A stretch of DNA of 64,000 bases, from NCBI GenBank assembly GCA_041484525.1, contig JBGPHT010000013.1:20529-84528 (forward strand), given 5' to 3'. A program made the translations under genes and the position numbers. Below the pieces are notes generated by a model. That model ran no database searches, was not told the DNA's origin, and saw nothing but the letters and a program-made list of their open reading frames with translations. The DNA comes from JBGPHT01 sp041484525. Its GTDB lineage: Bacteria; Acidobacteriota; Terriglobia; Bryobacterales; Bryobacteraceae. Below, one piece after another: positions 44,557 through 51,727 of the stretch (within the stretch, counting starts at the first letter, position 1; each line of letters starts with the position of its first letter).

Positions 44557-45160
44557 CTGCCAACTCGCGCGCCAGCAACCCCGTCACGTTTGCCACAGCG
44601 AAGCTGATCCCCGCGAGGTTATGCTGTGGCGGAACGCCGGGAATCGACCGCGGATACCCCGAGGCGCGGTACAGCGTGCGACCGTCCGGCAGTATCCCGG
44701 TGCGGTACTGGTCGCGCGGGCAGTCCCAATCGAGCGCCACCGGCACTACGTCCGGCAGGCTCCCCGGAAGCCAGCCGATACCCTCTTCATACGCCGCAAC
44801 CAGTTGCAGGGACGCCGCACGGACGCGCTCGACAGCCGCTCGCAGCACCGCTTCGTGACCGGGATTCCGAGTGCCGAGGCTGAGGTTGATGAGGTGCATG
44901 CCATGGCCTGTAGCCCAATCGATAGCCTGCACCAGCGGCTCAATCCCAGTGGACAGCACGTCGTGGAAAATCTTCACGACGAAGATCTCGGCCTCAGGGG
45001 CCTTCTCGCGGATCACCGCCGTGACCGCAGTGCCGTGGCCGATACGGTCCGTGAAATCCGCGTCCTCGGTACCGTCAGTCAGGATTGCGACGCCGCCCGC
45101 TACGCCGTTGATATGCGGATGCGCGGCATGCACGCCGCTGTCGATGACTGCGATTTTCAT
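44513..45160 (-). CDS. qhpE: QhpE, subtilisin-like protease that trims the amine dehydrogenase gamma subunit
   Basis: The protein has 215 residues of the S8 family with a full triad: D7 (AVIDSGV), H42 (GHGTAV) and S186 (GISFAVANVTG). There is no signal peptide or prodomain, so it should act in the cytoplasm. In known quinohemoprotein amine dehydrogenase systems QhpE removes the leader of the gamma subunit after QhpD has cross-linked it. Its place at the end of the qhp operon, 97 bp after qhpB, supports that role over a general protease. ATG 45160 marks the natural N-terminus. Its end overlaps the convergent GAF-ANTAR gene. Confidence 0.87.
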   Translation of the reverse strand: MKIAVIDSGVHAAHPHINGVAGGVAILTDGTEDADFTDRIGHGTAVTAVIREKAPEAEIFVVKIFHDVLSTGIEPLVQAIDWATGHGMHLINLSLGTRNPGHEAVLRAAVERVRAASLQLVAAYEEGIGWLPGSLPDVVPVALDWDCPRDQYRTGILPDGRTLYRASGYPRSIPGVPPQHNLAGISFAVANVTGLLARELAATPTRPGDSNLRTG

Positions 45161-45257
45161 GAACGCGCCGAAAGAATCCGGGGATGCTCCGGGCGACCTA
45201 CGCGACTTCCGCAACCTGTTCGCAAAGTAGGGGCGTCCCCGTATTCTTTCGCTGTCG

Positions 45258-46334
45258 CTACTGCTTACTCGGCATGACAAACAGGTTGGTCGTCATGTCG
45301 GCATCGAGCGTAATCGTTCGCAGGTATTTGTAATTCGACGAATCGTAGACGTCGATAGTGTTCCCGGCCTGATGTAGATAGAGCAGCTTACCGTTGGAAC
45401 TTACCTTCAGCGCCATACGCGGCCTGCCCGGAAACTCCGCCTTCGGTCCCAATTTCCGGTTCGCCAGATCGAACGACCAGAACTCGTATTTGCCAATTTC
45501 CTGGTGCAGCCCGTATCCCCACTTCCGCCCGGGCGCGAGCGAAAAACTAACACCGGTGGATGGACCCAGCGCGTAGAAATCGACATCCTTGTGACCCAGG
45601 TCCACGCGCGCGATCCCCATGATGGTGCGGTTCTGCACCGCGTCGCGGACGGTGAAAATGCCGCTCAAGAATCCCGGCTCCTCGTTCATCACGTCCATCG
45701 AACCAAGATTGATGCGCCCGAATCCATCCTCGATGGGCCGCGACAGCTCCCACTTATCCACCTGCTTGAAGTCGGTGGTCTCGTAAATCAGGATGTCATC
45801 GCCAAAGAAGTACAGCAGCTTTCCATCGGGAGAAAAACGGAAGCCGATGCCCTCCCGCTCCTGGTTGTTGGGCCAGGGAATGGTGCGCATCACCTTGTGC
45901 TCCTTGAGGTCGTACTGCAGGAGCGTGGGCGCGCCGATCTCGTACCGGTCTTCTTTCTTAGTGGCCGCCTTGGTCAACAGGATCATGTAGCGGTTGAGCG
46001 GATCGGCGCCGAATCCGAAAATCCGCACCTTCTTGTTGCCCTCGCTCAAGCGGAAAGTGTCGATCACTTTGCGTCCGGCGATATCGACGATCTCGATGTC
46101 TTCGAACGCGATGTTCTCGAGGTAGAACCGCTGCCGGTCTTCGGAAAGCGTGAGGCTGGATGGAGTGCCGACTCTGCACTGGATCTCCGCCGTCACCTTT
46201 TCCGTGGCCTCGTCAATCGCGAAAATGCGGTTCGGACGCCCGCCCAGATAGAGGGTGCCGCTGCCGCCCACGATCTTCGCATCGGCCGCGAATGCCGGCG
46301 CGCAGGCTAGTAATGTGAGTGCCGCGATTTTCAT
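45258..46334 (-). CDS. qhpB: Quinohemoprotein amine dehydrogenase, beta subunit (QhpB)
   Basis: The protein has 358 residues with a signal peptide (MKIAALTLLACAPAFAADA) and a repeated beta-propeller pattern (LYLGGRPNRIFAIDEATEKV, then LYFFGDDILIYETTDF and LYLHQAGNTIDVYDSSNY). The beta subunit of this enzyme is a seven-bladed propeller that packs against the gamma subunit and helps form the active site in the periplasm. The gene starts 2 bp after the qhpC stop. By sequence alone it could be any YVTN-type propeller; the assignment comes from its neighbours. Confidence 0.9.
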   Translation of the reverse strand: MKIAALTLLACAPAFAADAKIVGGSGTLYLGGRPNRIFAIDEATEKVTAEIQCRVGTPSSLTLSEDRQRFYLENIAFEDIEIVDIAGRKVIDTFRLSEGNKKVRIFGFGADPLNRYMILLTKAATKKEDRYEIGAPTLLQYDLKEHKVMRTIPWPNNQEREGIGFRFSPDGKLLYFFGDDILIYETTDFKQVDKWELSRPIEDGFGRINLGSMDVMNEEPGFLSGIFTVRDAVQNRTIMGIARVDLGHKDVDFYALGPSTGVSFSLAPGRKWGYGLHQEIGKYEFWSFDLANRKLGPKAEFPGRPRMALKVSSNGKLLYLHQAGNTIDVYDSSNYKYLRTITLDADMTTNLFVMPSKQ

Positions 46335-46336
46335 GG

Positions 46337-46672
46337 TTATGGAAACACCAGGTCGATATTGCGCCAGTCCTTCTGCGCCGCGGCGCACTTGGCGGTCCAG
46401 TTGGGCGCGTGGTTCAACTGGTCGGGAACCTGCGCCGGCCAGTAGCAGCCGGCGTGGCAATCGTACAGGTCGCGCTCGACTGGCGTGCAGAGTCCGGCCG
46501 TGCCGCCGTTGCGATCCGCCTCCCAGCCGGGCGAGAAAACGAGCGTGCAGCCGATCGGAAAATGCGGCTGCGGCAATTGCGGCCCTTGTTGCAGGGCCAC
46601 CACGTCGTTCTCCGCTTCGAGCGACCGCTCGATGCGGCCGGCCTTCTGATTAACTGACCGGAGATGTTTCAT
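46337..46672 (-). CDS. qhpC: Quinohemoprotein amine dehydrogenase, gamma subunit precursor (QhpC)
   Basis: The precursor has 111 residues. After a leader of about 35 residues the sequence carries the cross-linking residues of the known gamma subunits at identical spacing: C42-E51, C62-D68 and C76-D84 (thioether bridges) and C72-W78 (cysteine tryptophylquinone). With C42 set to mature position 7, these are C7-E16, C27-D33, C41-D49 and C37-W43. Motifs include FSPGWEAD and CHAGCYWPAQV. An extra C96 is present. The quinone cofactor oxidises primary amines. ATG 46672 has GGGTGGAG upstream and overlaps the qhpD end by 23 bases. Confidence 0.95.
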   Translation of the reverse strand: MKHLRSVNQKAGRIERSLEAENDVVALQQGPQLPQPHFPIGCTLVFSPGWEADRNGGTAGLCTPVERDLYDCHAGCYWPAQVPDQLNHAPNWTAKCAAAQKDWRNIDLVFP

Positions 46673-48104
46673 GCTCCACCCTTTCATCAAACTGTTCGAG
46701 GAAGCGCGGATTGCGCACGGAAAGTTCGCCGTAGATCTTGAGGCAGGTGTCGGTCCACCCGCGAATCCATTCGCAGTAGTGCAGGTTCGGCCGGCCGGTA
46801 TCGCCGTAGCGTGTGTAGGCCTCGTGATAGCAGCCGCCCGAACACAGCGGCCGTGCCCAGCACTGGCTGCAATCGGTTTTGTCGGCGATGTGGTGCTTCT
46901 CCAGGAACGAAATCTGCACCAGCCGGTCGATGCCGTCGCGCACCGTACCCAGCTTGTGTTCGTCCGAGCCGGCGAAGCGATGGCAGAGGGCCACGTCGCC
47001 GTCGGTCGAAACGCCCATCAGCCCCAGCCCCGCGCCGCACGGATAGGCTTTACTCACGCCCTTGTGGATCTCTTCGAGCGTGTCTTTCACGTTCGAGAAA
47101 CCGTGGTGCCGGTTCTCGATCGCGGCTTCGAGCCATTCGGCCGCGAGCGCGCGGAACTGCTCCAGCATGTGGTCGAAACCGTCGTCGGAGATGGCGTAAT
47201 CCCGGTTCGGCGAGGTGGTCACCGGTGCGAATCCGACTTCCCAGAAGCCGATCTCTTCGCGCAGATGCCGGTAGATCTTACGAATATCCAGTGTCTGCGA
47301 AGTCAGCGTCACGCGCGCGCCGATGGGCCGCGTGCGGTGTCGCTGCAGCAGTTCCCGGATCTTCGGCGCCACTATCTCGTAGCTGCCGGTGCCGTTCTGG
47401 AACACCCGGAACTGGTCCTGGACTTCCTTCGGTCCGTCGATCGAAATCGTGACGCCCACACGGTTCTCAGCCAGGAACTCGATCACGTCCGGCTTCAGCA
47501 GCGTGCCGTTGGTCGTCAGGCTGAAGTCGACTTCCTTCCCCATTTCCGCCGCCCGCTCCCGCGCATACACGATGGCGGACTTGAGCACCGGCAGGTTCAT
47601 CAATGTCTCACCGCCGAAAAACGTCAGGTGCGCCACGCGGTTGATGCCGGACTCGCGCAGCATGAAATCCACCGAATCGCGCGCCGTCTGCTCCGTCATG
47701 AACTTCGGCTTCTTGCCGTTTTCCGTGTCGACGATTTTGTCCTCACCGTACTCGTAGCAGTAGGTGCAGCTCAGATTGCACTGGTTGGTGACGTTGAGCA
47801 CCATGGTGGTAAGCGGGAAATTTTCGGGCGGCAGCAGCCGCGGCGTCTCGGGCGCCGGACCACCATCGCCGATGGCGCGCACGCGCATCAGCTCACGCAC
47901 CGTCTCTTCCACTTCACTCTGCGGAAAGCGCTGGCTGAGTTCCTGTACCAAGTCGCCGGCCGGCATGCCGCGCTGGCGCAGCCGGTCCATCACCGCCGAC
48001 GCCGCATCGTCCAGTCCGAACACGGCGGCGCTGGGCACCAGGTAGAGAAACTCCTGGCCAGCCACCTGGAAGGCGTGATGCTCGCGCGGCAGCAGCGTGG
48101 TCAC
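46650..48104 (-). CDS. qhpD: QhpD, radical SAM/SPASM thioether-forming maturase of the gamma subunit
   Basis: The protein has 484 residues. The radical SAM motif is C109, C113, C116 (CNLSCTYCYEYGEDK), and a C-terminal SPASM domain holds cysteines for auxiliary clusters (YPCGAGLG, CSQCWARPLCSGGCYHE, HYCEW). It matches QhpD/PeaB, which forms the three Cys-to-Asp/Glu thioether bridges in the gamma subunit before export. The start is GTG 48104, overlapping the qhpA stop (GTGA). The N-terminal 100 residues resemble the peptide-recognition extension of this family. Confidence 0.95.
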   Translation of the reverse strand: MTTLLPREHHAFQVAGQEFLYLVPSAAVFGLDDAASAVMDRLRQRGMPAGDLVQELSQRFPQSEVEETVRELMRVRAIGDGGPAPETPRLLPPENFPLTTMVLNVTNQCNLSCTYCYEYGEDKIVDTENGKKPKFMTEQTARDSVDFMLRESGINRVAHLTFFGGETLMNLPVLKSAIVYARERAAEMGKEVDFSLTTNGTLLKPDVIEFLAENRVGVTISIDGPKEVQDQFRVFQNGTGSYEIVAPKIRELLQRHRTRPIGARVTLTSQTLDIRKIYRHLREEIGFWEVGFAPVTTSPNRDYAISDDGFDHMLEQFRALAAEWLEAAIENRHHGFSNVKDTLEEIHKGVSKAYPCGAGLGLMGVSTDGDVALCHRFAGSDEHKLGTVRDGIDRLVQISFLEKHHIADKTDCSQCWARPLCSGGCYHEAYTRYGDTGRPNLHYCEWIRGWTDTCLKIYGELSVRNPRFLEQFDERVEHETSPVS

Positions 48105-49810
48105 TTCGACACCTCCGGCTGATCGTACAGAACGTAGAGCGGCACCGTCACCAGCAGGTGGGCGCGGGCGCGCAGCGTCTTGCCTTCGGCAGTCTTGTAA
48201 GTGGCCACCACCCAGACATCGCCCGTATTATTCGCATTCAGAGGGCGCTTCGGGTTCGGACCGTCCACGTTGGGCGTGAACAGCCCATGCGAATCGATGC
48301 TGCCGACGTAGTCCTTATCGTGATCGTCGTAGGTCGCGGTGTACTCCTCGACGCTCCAGGTCACGTCCACCTTACCCAGGTTCAGATCGTCCTTCGTATC
48401 CGGTTTGCCGTCGGCGCCATTGTGGTACGCCACGGCTTCGAACTGTTGGAACTGCTTCGGAAAGTTGGCGCCGCCCACCCGCGCCATGCCGGCCTGCGGC
48501 GTGACCTTGATGGCGTCGATCTTGTCGTACACCATGGCGGCGGCCTCGCGCACCACACCCGCTATCGAAACGTCGCGCGGGCCTAGGGTCGCATCCTTGG
48601 CCACTTCGACCTCCGCGCGGACCATCTCGAGCATCGCGCTCACCACTCGCTTCACCGCCACGCCGCGGCCGAAATCGATGGCCGTAGCCGCCACGCTCGC
48701 CGGCAAGTTGGCGCCATAGATCCGCACCTCGCGCACGCCGCCGGTCTGGAGGCCGGTGCGGTCCAGGCCAAGCACGATCGGGTCGTTGCCGATGCGCCGC
48801 AGCGTCACGTCCATACCGGTTTCGTCGTATGCGCCGGTGAACCAGCGTCCGCTCATCTCGCGTTGGTTGCGGTCAAGCAGCATCACCTCGCGCAGTCCAG
48901 CCTTGTCCGCCGAACCCGCATAGGAACGCCCGCGCCACTGGAATCCGGTGTAGACCAGCGCCTTGCCCTGGCGCGTGACGGCCTCCCCGGTCTTGACGTC
49001 GACGTACCGCGTCTCGGTCTGGAATTCGTCGTCCTTATCGCCGGCCTTGATCGTCGTTTCACCGTAGACATCGCCCTTGCCCGGCAAGTAACCGGCGAAC
49101 GCCCACCGGCCCGCCAGCTTCGGCGTGCGCATATTCGCCGACCATGCCGACCACTCCGGCGTCTTCAGCGCCAGTTGCTCCGCCAGCTTCGGAATCACCT
49201 TGTCCATCGGATGCGTATTATCCGGCGGACGGCCGTCCGGCCCGGGCTGTGTCTGCGGCGGTCCGCCTCGACGGAAGGCCTGGAAATCCGACAGTGGATA
49301 CATACCGCGATGCGTCGCGATCAGCAGTTCCCATTCGGCCTTGACGCGCCGCTGCGAGACGATGCGCCCCATCGAGTGACACTTGGTGCAGACGCCTTCC
49401 ACGTCCTTGTCCGCATAGTGGTAATCGATCATGCGCTTCTCGGCTTCGAACATCGCGGGCTTGGCCTCTTCAGGTGCGAGCCCGAGGTTCGTCGCCAGGT
49501 ACTTCAAAGCCTCGCGCGCATCGGCCGGCTCGATCTGCAGGCCGTTGATCGTGATCATTCGCTTGATGGTGAACTCCCAGCCTTCGGGCGTGGTGCGGCG
49601 CCAGGAAATCCGCGTGAGCCGTCCCTTCTCGTCGGCCTTGTGACACGGCGAGCAAGCCTTCTTCACCACGTCGCTCGCGATCGGAATGCCGGCTTCGATG
49701 TCTTCCTTGTCTTTCTCGGAAGGCTCCTTTGGCGGCGGCGTTGGCTGTTGCGCGATCAAGCACTGGCACAGCAGAACCAGCGCGACTACAAACCCGGTCA
49801 GCACCCTCAT
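48101..49810 (-). CDS. qhpA: Quinohemoprotein amine dehydrogenase, alpha (diheme) subunit (QhpA)
   Basis: The protein has 569 residues with a signal peptide (VVALVLLCQCLIAQ). Two c-type heme sites, C53-C56-H57 (CSPCH) and C141-C144-H145 (CTKCH), lie in the N-terminal cytochrome domain. The rest is beta-rich, as in the three beta domains of the known alpha subunit. Electrons from the quinone in QhpC pass through these hemes to a periplasmic acceptor. There is no ribosome site ahead of ATG 49810, but a TATAAT box ends 8 bp upstream, so a leaderless transcript is possible. The upstream outer-membrane gene ends only 16 bp away. Confidence 0.93.
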   Translation of the reverse strand: MRVLTGFVVALVLLCQCLIAQQPTPPPKEPSEKDKEDIEAGIPIASDVVKKACSPCHKADEKGRLTRISWRRTTPEGWEFTIKRMITINGLQIEPADAREALKYLATNLGLAPEEAKPAMFEAEKRMIDYHYADKDVEGVCTKCHSMGRIVSQRRVKAEWELLIATHRGMYPLSDFQAFRRGGPPQTQPGPDGRPPDNTHPMDKVIPKLAEQLALKTPEWSAWSANMRTPKLAGRWAFAGYLPGKGDVYGETTIKAGDKDDEFQTETRYVDVKTGEAVTRQGKALVYTGFQWRGRSYAGSADKAGLREVMLLDRNQREMSGRWFTGAYDETGMDVTLRRIGNDPIVLGLDRTGLQTGGVREVRIYGANLPASVAATAIDFGRGVAVKRVVSAMLEMVRAEVEVAKDATLGPRDVSIAGVVREAAAMVYDKIDAIKVTPQAGMARVGGANFPKQFQQFEAVAYHNGADGKPDTKDDLNLGKVDVTWSVEEYTATYDDHDKDYVGSIDSHGLFTPNVDGPNPKRPLNANNTGDVWVVATYKTAEGKTLRARAHLLVTVPLYVLYDQPEVSK

Positions 49811-49818
49811 TGGGATCG

Positions 49819-49824
49819 ATTATA
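49819..49824 (-). promoter_or_regulatory. Candidate -10 box directly ahead of qhpA
   Basis: TATAAT on the minus strand ends 8 bases before the qhpA ATG. If used, it would give a leaderless qhpA mRNA and let qhpADCBE be expressed apart from the upstream outer-membrane gene. The -35 region is poor (AAGCCG). Confidence 0.35.
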
Positions 49825-49826
49825 CG

Positions 49827-51059
49827 TCAGTGCGGCGCCGGCGGCTTCAGGCGAATCCTCAGGTAGAGGTTCACGCCCCATGGATGATCTCCATAGGAAG
49901 GCTGAAGCGCGGACGGAACGGCGTACCCGGTGACGTTTGCCCCGATCCCCATCTCCACGTTCCGCACCCAGGCGACGTCGCGCGTGTACCCAGCCGTGAA
50001 TGCGCCGATACGATGCGTGCCGGGGACCGACAACTCGTCCTTGTCCACGCGCTCCACGCGGCCCGTTAGGAAATTCTGCTTCCGCAGGGGATAGACCGTC
50101 TCGATGAGATACGAGTTGGTCCCGTGGCTGCGCCCCCATATGGCGCTGGTCGACCAACCCTCGCGCGTGTATTGCGCCGACGCCGTGGTGCGTACCACGT
50201 TGCCCTCTTCCTGGCGCTCCGGCCGGACGATGTGCCCTGCCGAGACTTGAAACAGCCAGTCGCGCGACGGCAGGATCGAGAGCCGGCCGGAGTACGAATT
50301 CATCGGCCCCCAATCGATGTTCCACCGGTTCTCGTTGGGCTCGGTGCCGTAGAAGCCGCTGGCCTCGAAGCGGAACCAGTCGTGGCGCACGTCCAGCGTC
50401 AGGACATTGTTTGCGATGTGCGTGGAATCCTGCCAATGATGTCCCAGGGGCGCCTGCGGGAGTTCGGAGGCCGAGGCGCGGTGTGGAAAGGCGACTGGAC
50501 CCAGCGCCGGGTCGCCGACGGGCGCATAGTAGATCTGCAGCATGGTGCTGTCGCCCACGCGGTGCGCGTAGTGCGCGCCCAGCGCCATCACGAAATCGTG
50601 GGGATGCTGGGCGTCCACGAGCGGGTGGCCGTACGCCGTTTCCCCGGTCTGAAACAGCAGCGGGTAGCTGCGGTTCGTGACCGTGGCCGGCTCCAGGCTG
50701 AGCATCGTATCCAGCATGAAGCTCCCGCCCCACAGCCGATGTTCCACCGACGCCATGAACCAGTTCGTGGAGAAGAACTTGTCGCGGCCCCGCGGTCCGG
50801 ACTGCTGCGTGTCCACCACGAACGCCTGCCCCATCAACATGAGGTTCCACGAGCCCACGCGCGGCATCAGCATCGGCATCCGCCACGACTGCGGGTTGAT
50901 GGCGGTGCCGGATGCCATGTTCATCAGGTACATGCCGGCAGCGTTCATAGGTGCGGCCTGCTGTGGGGTAGGCATCTGCATGCCGGGCATCTGGTGCTGC
51001 GCGAAAGCGCACTGCCACAACACGACCGCAGCCGCTATTATTACTGGGACTCGAGCCAT
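49827..51059 (-). CDS. Predicted outer-membrane beta-barrel protein with Met-rich N-terminus
   Basis: The protein has 410 residues with a signal peptide (VPVIIAAAVVLWQCAFAQ). The mature N-terminus is Met/His/Gln-rich (HQMPGMQMPTPQQ, NAAGMYLMNMASG), which suggests a copper or other soft-metal site. The rest alternates polar and hydrophobic residues with many Trp, Tyr and Gly (FYGTEPNENRWNIDWGPMNS) and ends YLRIRLKPPAPH, consistent with a porin-like barrel. ATG 51059 has AGGAG at good spacing. It ends 16 bp before qhpA, so it is probably the head of the qhp operon. No named family is recognised. Confidence 0.72.
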   Translation of the reverse strand: MARVPVIIAAAVVLWQCAFAQHQMPGMQMPTPQQAAPMNAAGMYLMNMASGTAINPQSWRMPMLMPRVGSWNLMLMGQAFVVDTQQSGPRGRDKFFSTNWFMASVEHRLWGGSFMLDTMLSLEPATVTNRSYPLLFQTGETAYGHPLVDAQHPHDFVMALGAHYAHRVGDSTMLQIYYAPVGDPALGPVAFPHRASASELPQAPLGHHWQDSTHIANNVLTLDVRHDWFRFEASGFYGTEPNENRWNIDWGPMNSYSGRLSILPSRDWLFQVSAGHIVRPERQEEGNVVRTTASAQYTREGWSTSAIWGRSHGTNSYLIETVYPLRKQNFLTGRVERVDKDELSVPGTHRIGAFTAGYTRDVAWVRNVEMGIGANVTGYAVPSALQPSYGDHPWGVNLYLRIRLKPPAPH

Positions 51060-51108
51060 AGACACTCCTGCTGAAAGACTGGACACGACAGCCTGACTGG
51101 AAGTGTTG

Positions 51109-51432
51109 CTAGATCCTCAAAATATCGGGAGCGGCCGAAATCATCCGGCCGGGTGGGGAGTCTGCGCGGGCCGTGGACTGCTCCACGAAGACCATTACCG
51201 GCGGGACCAGGATCGTCGCCAGCGCAACCGGTGCCGGGGCAAACTGCGCTTTCACGGGAACGGTCTTCCCCGCATCCGCGATCCACACCGCGGACGTGCA
51301 GGGCTGCTCCTCCTGCCCAGTCGGCCGATGCCGATGGCACGGCGGTGTTTTTGGCTGGCATGACAACCCGGCGCAGCGCGCCACGCACTGGGCACTTACC
51401 AACGCGAGCAGCACCGCCAGCAGAACACGCAT
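51109..51432 (-). CDS. Small exported Cys/His-rich protein
   Basis: The protein has 107 residues. A signal peptide (LLAVLLALVSAQCVA) is followed by a Cys/His-rich stretch (CAGLSCQPKTPPCHRHRP, then QPCTS) and a plain hydrophobic half ending in PDILRI. The cysteine cluster may hold a metal or form disulfides in the periplasm. ATG 51432 has a weak AAAGG upstream. It lies 49 bp before the Met-rich outer-membrane gene on the same strand, so a joint role in metal handling is plausible. No family is recognised. Confidence 0.55.
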   Translation of the reverse strand: MRVLLAVLLALVSAQCVARCAGLSCQPKTPPCHRHRPTGQEEQPCTSAVWIADAGKTVPVKAQFAPAPVALATILVPPVMVFVEQSTARADSPPGRMISAAPDILRI

Positions 51433-51529
51433 CCCTGTACCTTTATTCTCGTTCGAAAGCCCATTTCCCTGCAACTTGGCGGTAACTCTATCGGTACGAA
51501 ATTCATCCAATAGAGTAGAAAGGCAAGTT

Positions 51530-51718
51530 GTGGCAAGTCATACTCACAAGGGCTCACGTACGCAGGAGTCCGAACGCCGTTGCATAAAATGCAAGCATCT
51601 CGAATCGGAACACGGTCGGACGGGAACGCGCCCGTGCCTGGCGGCCGTCGGCGATCTCCCGAATCGCGATTTCTGCCCGTGTGACGAGTTCCGGGTGAAG
51701 ATGGCGCAGGCCGCGTAG
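51530..51718 (+). CDS. Small zinc-ribbon-like Cys-rich protein
   Basis: The protein has 62 residues starting at GTG 51530 with AAAGG eight bases upstream. The pattern CIKCKHLESEHG, then PCLA and CPCDEF, has paired cysteines and histidines typical of small metal-binding or disulfide knuckle proteins. There is no signal peptide. It diverges from the Cys/His-rich exported protein and converges on the helicase gene (10 bp apart). The frame stays open upstream, but that part is antisense to the exported protein. Confidence 0.5.
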   Translation: MASHTHKGSRTQESERRCIKCKHLESEHGRTGTRPCLAAVGDLPNRDFCPCDEFRVKMAQAA

Positions 51719-51727
51719 CGTAGGTCG

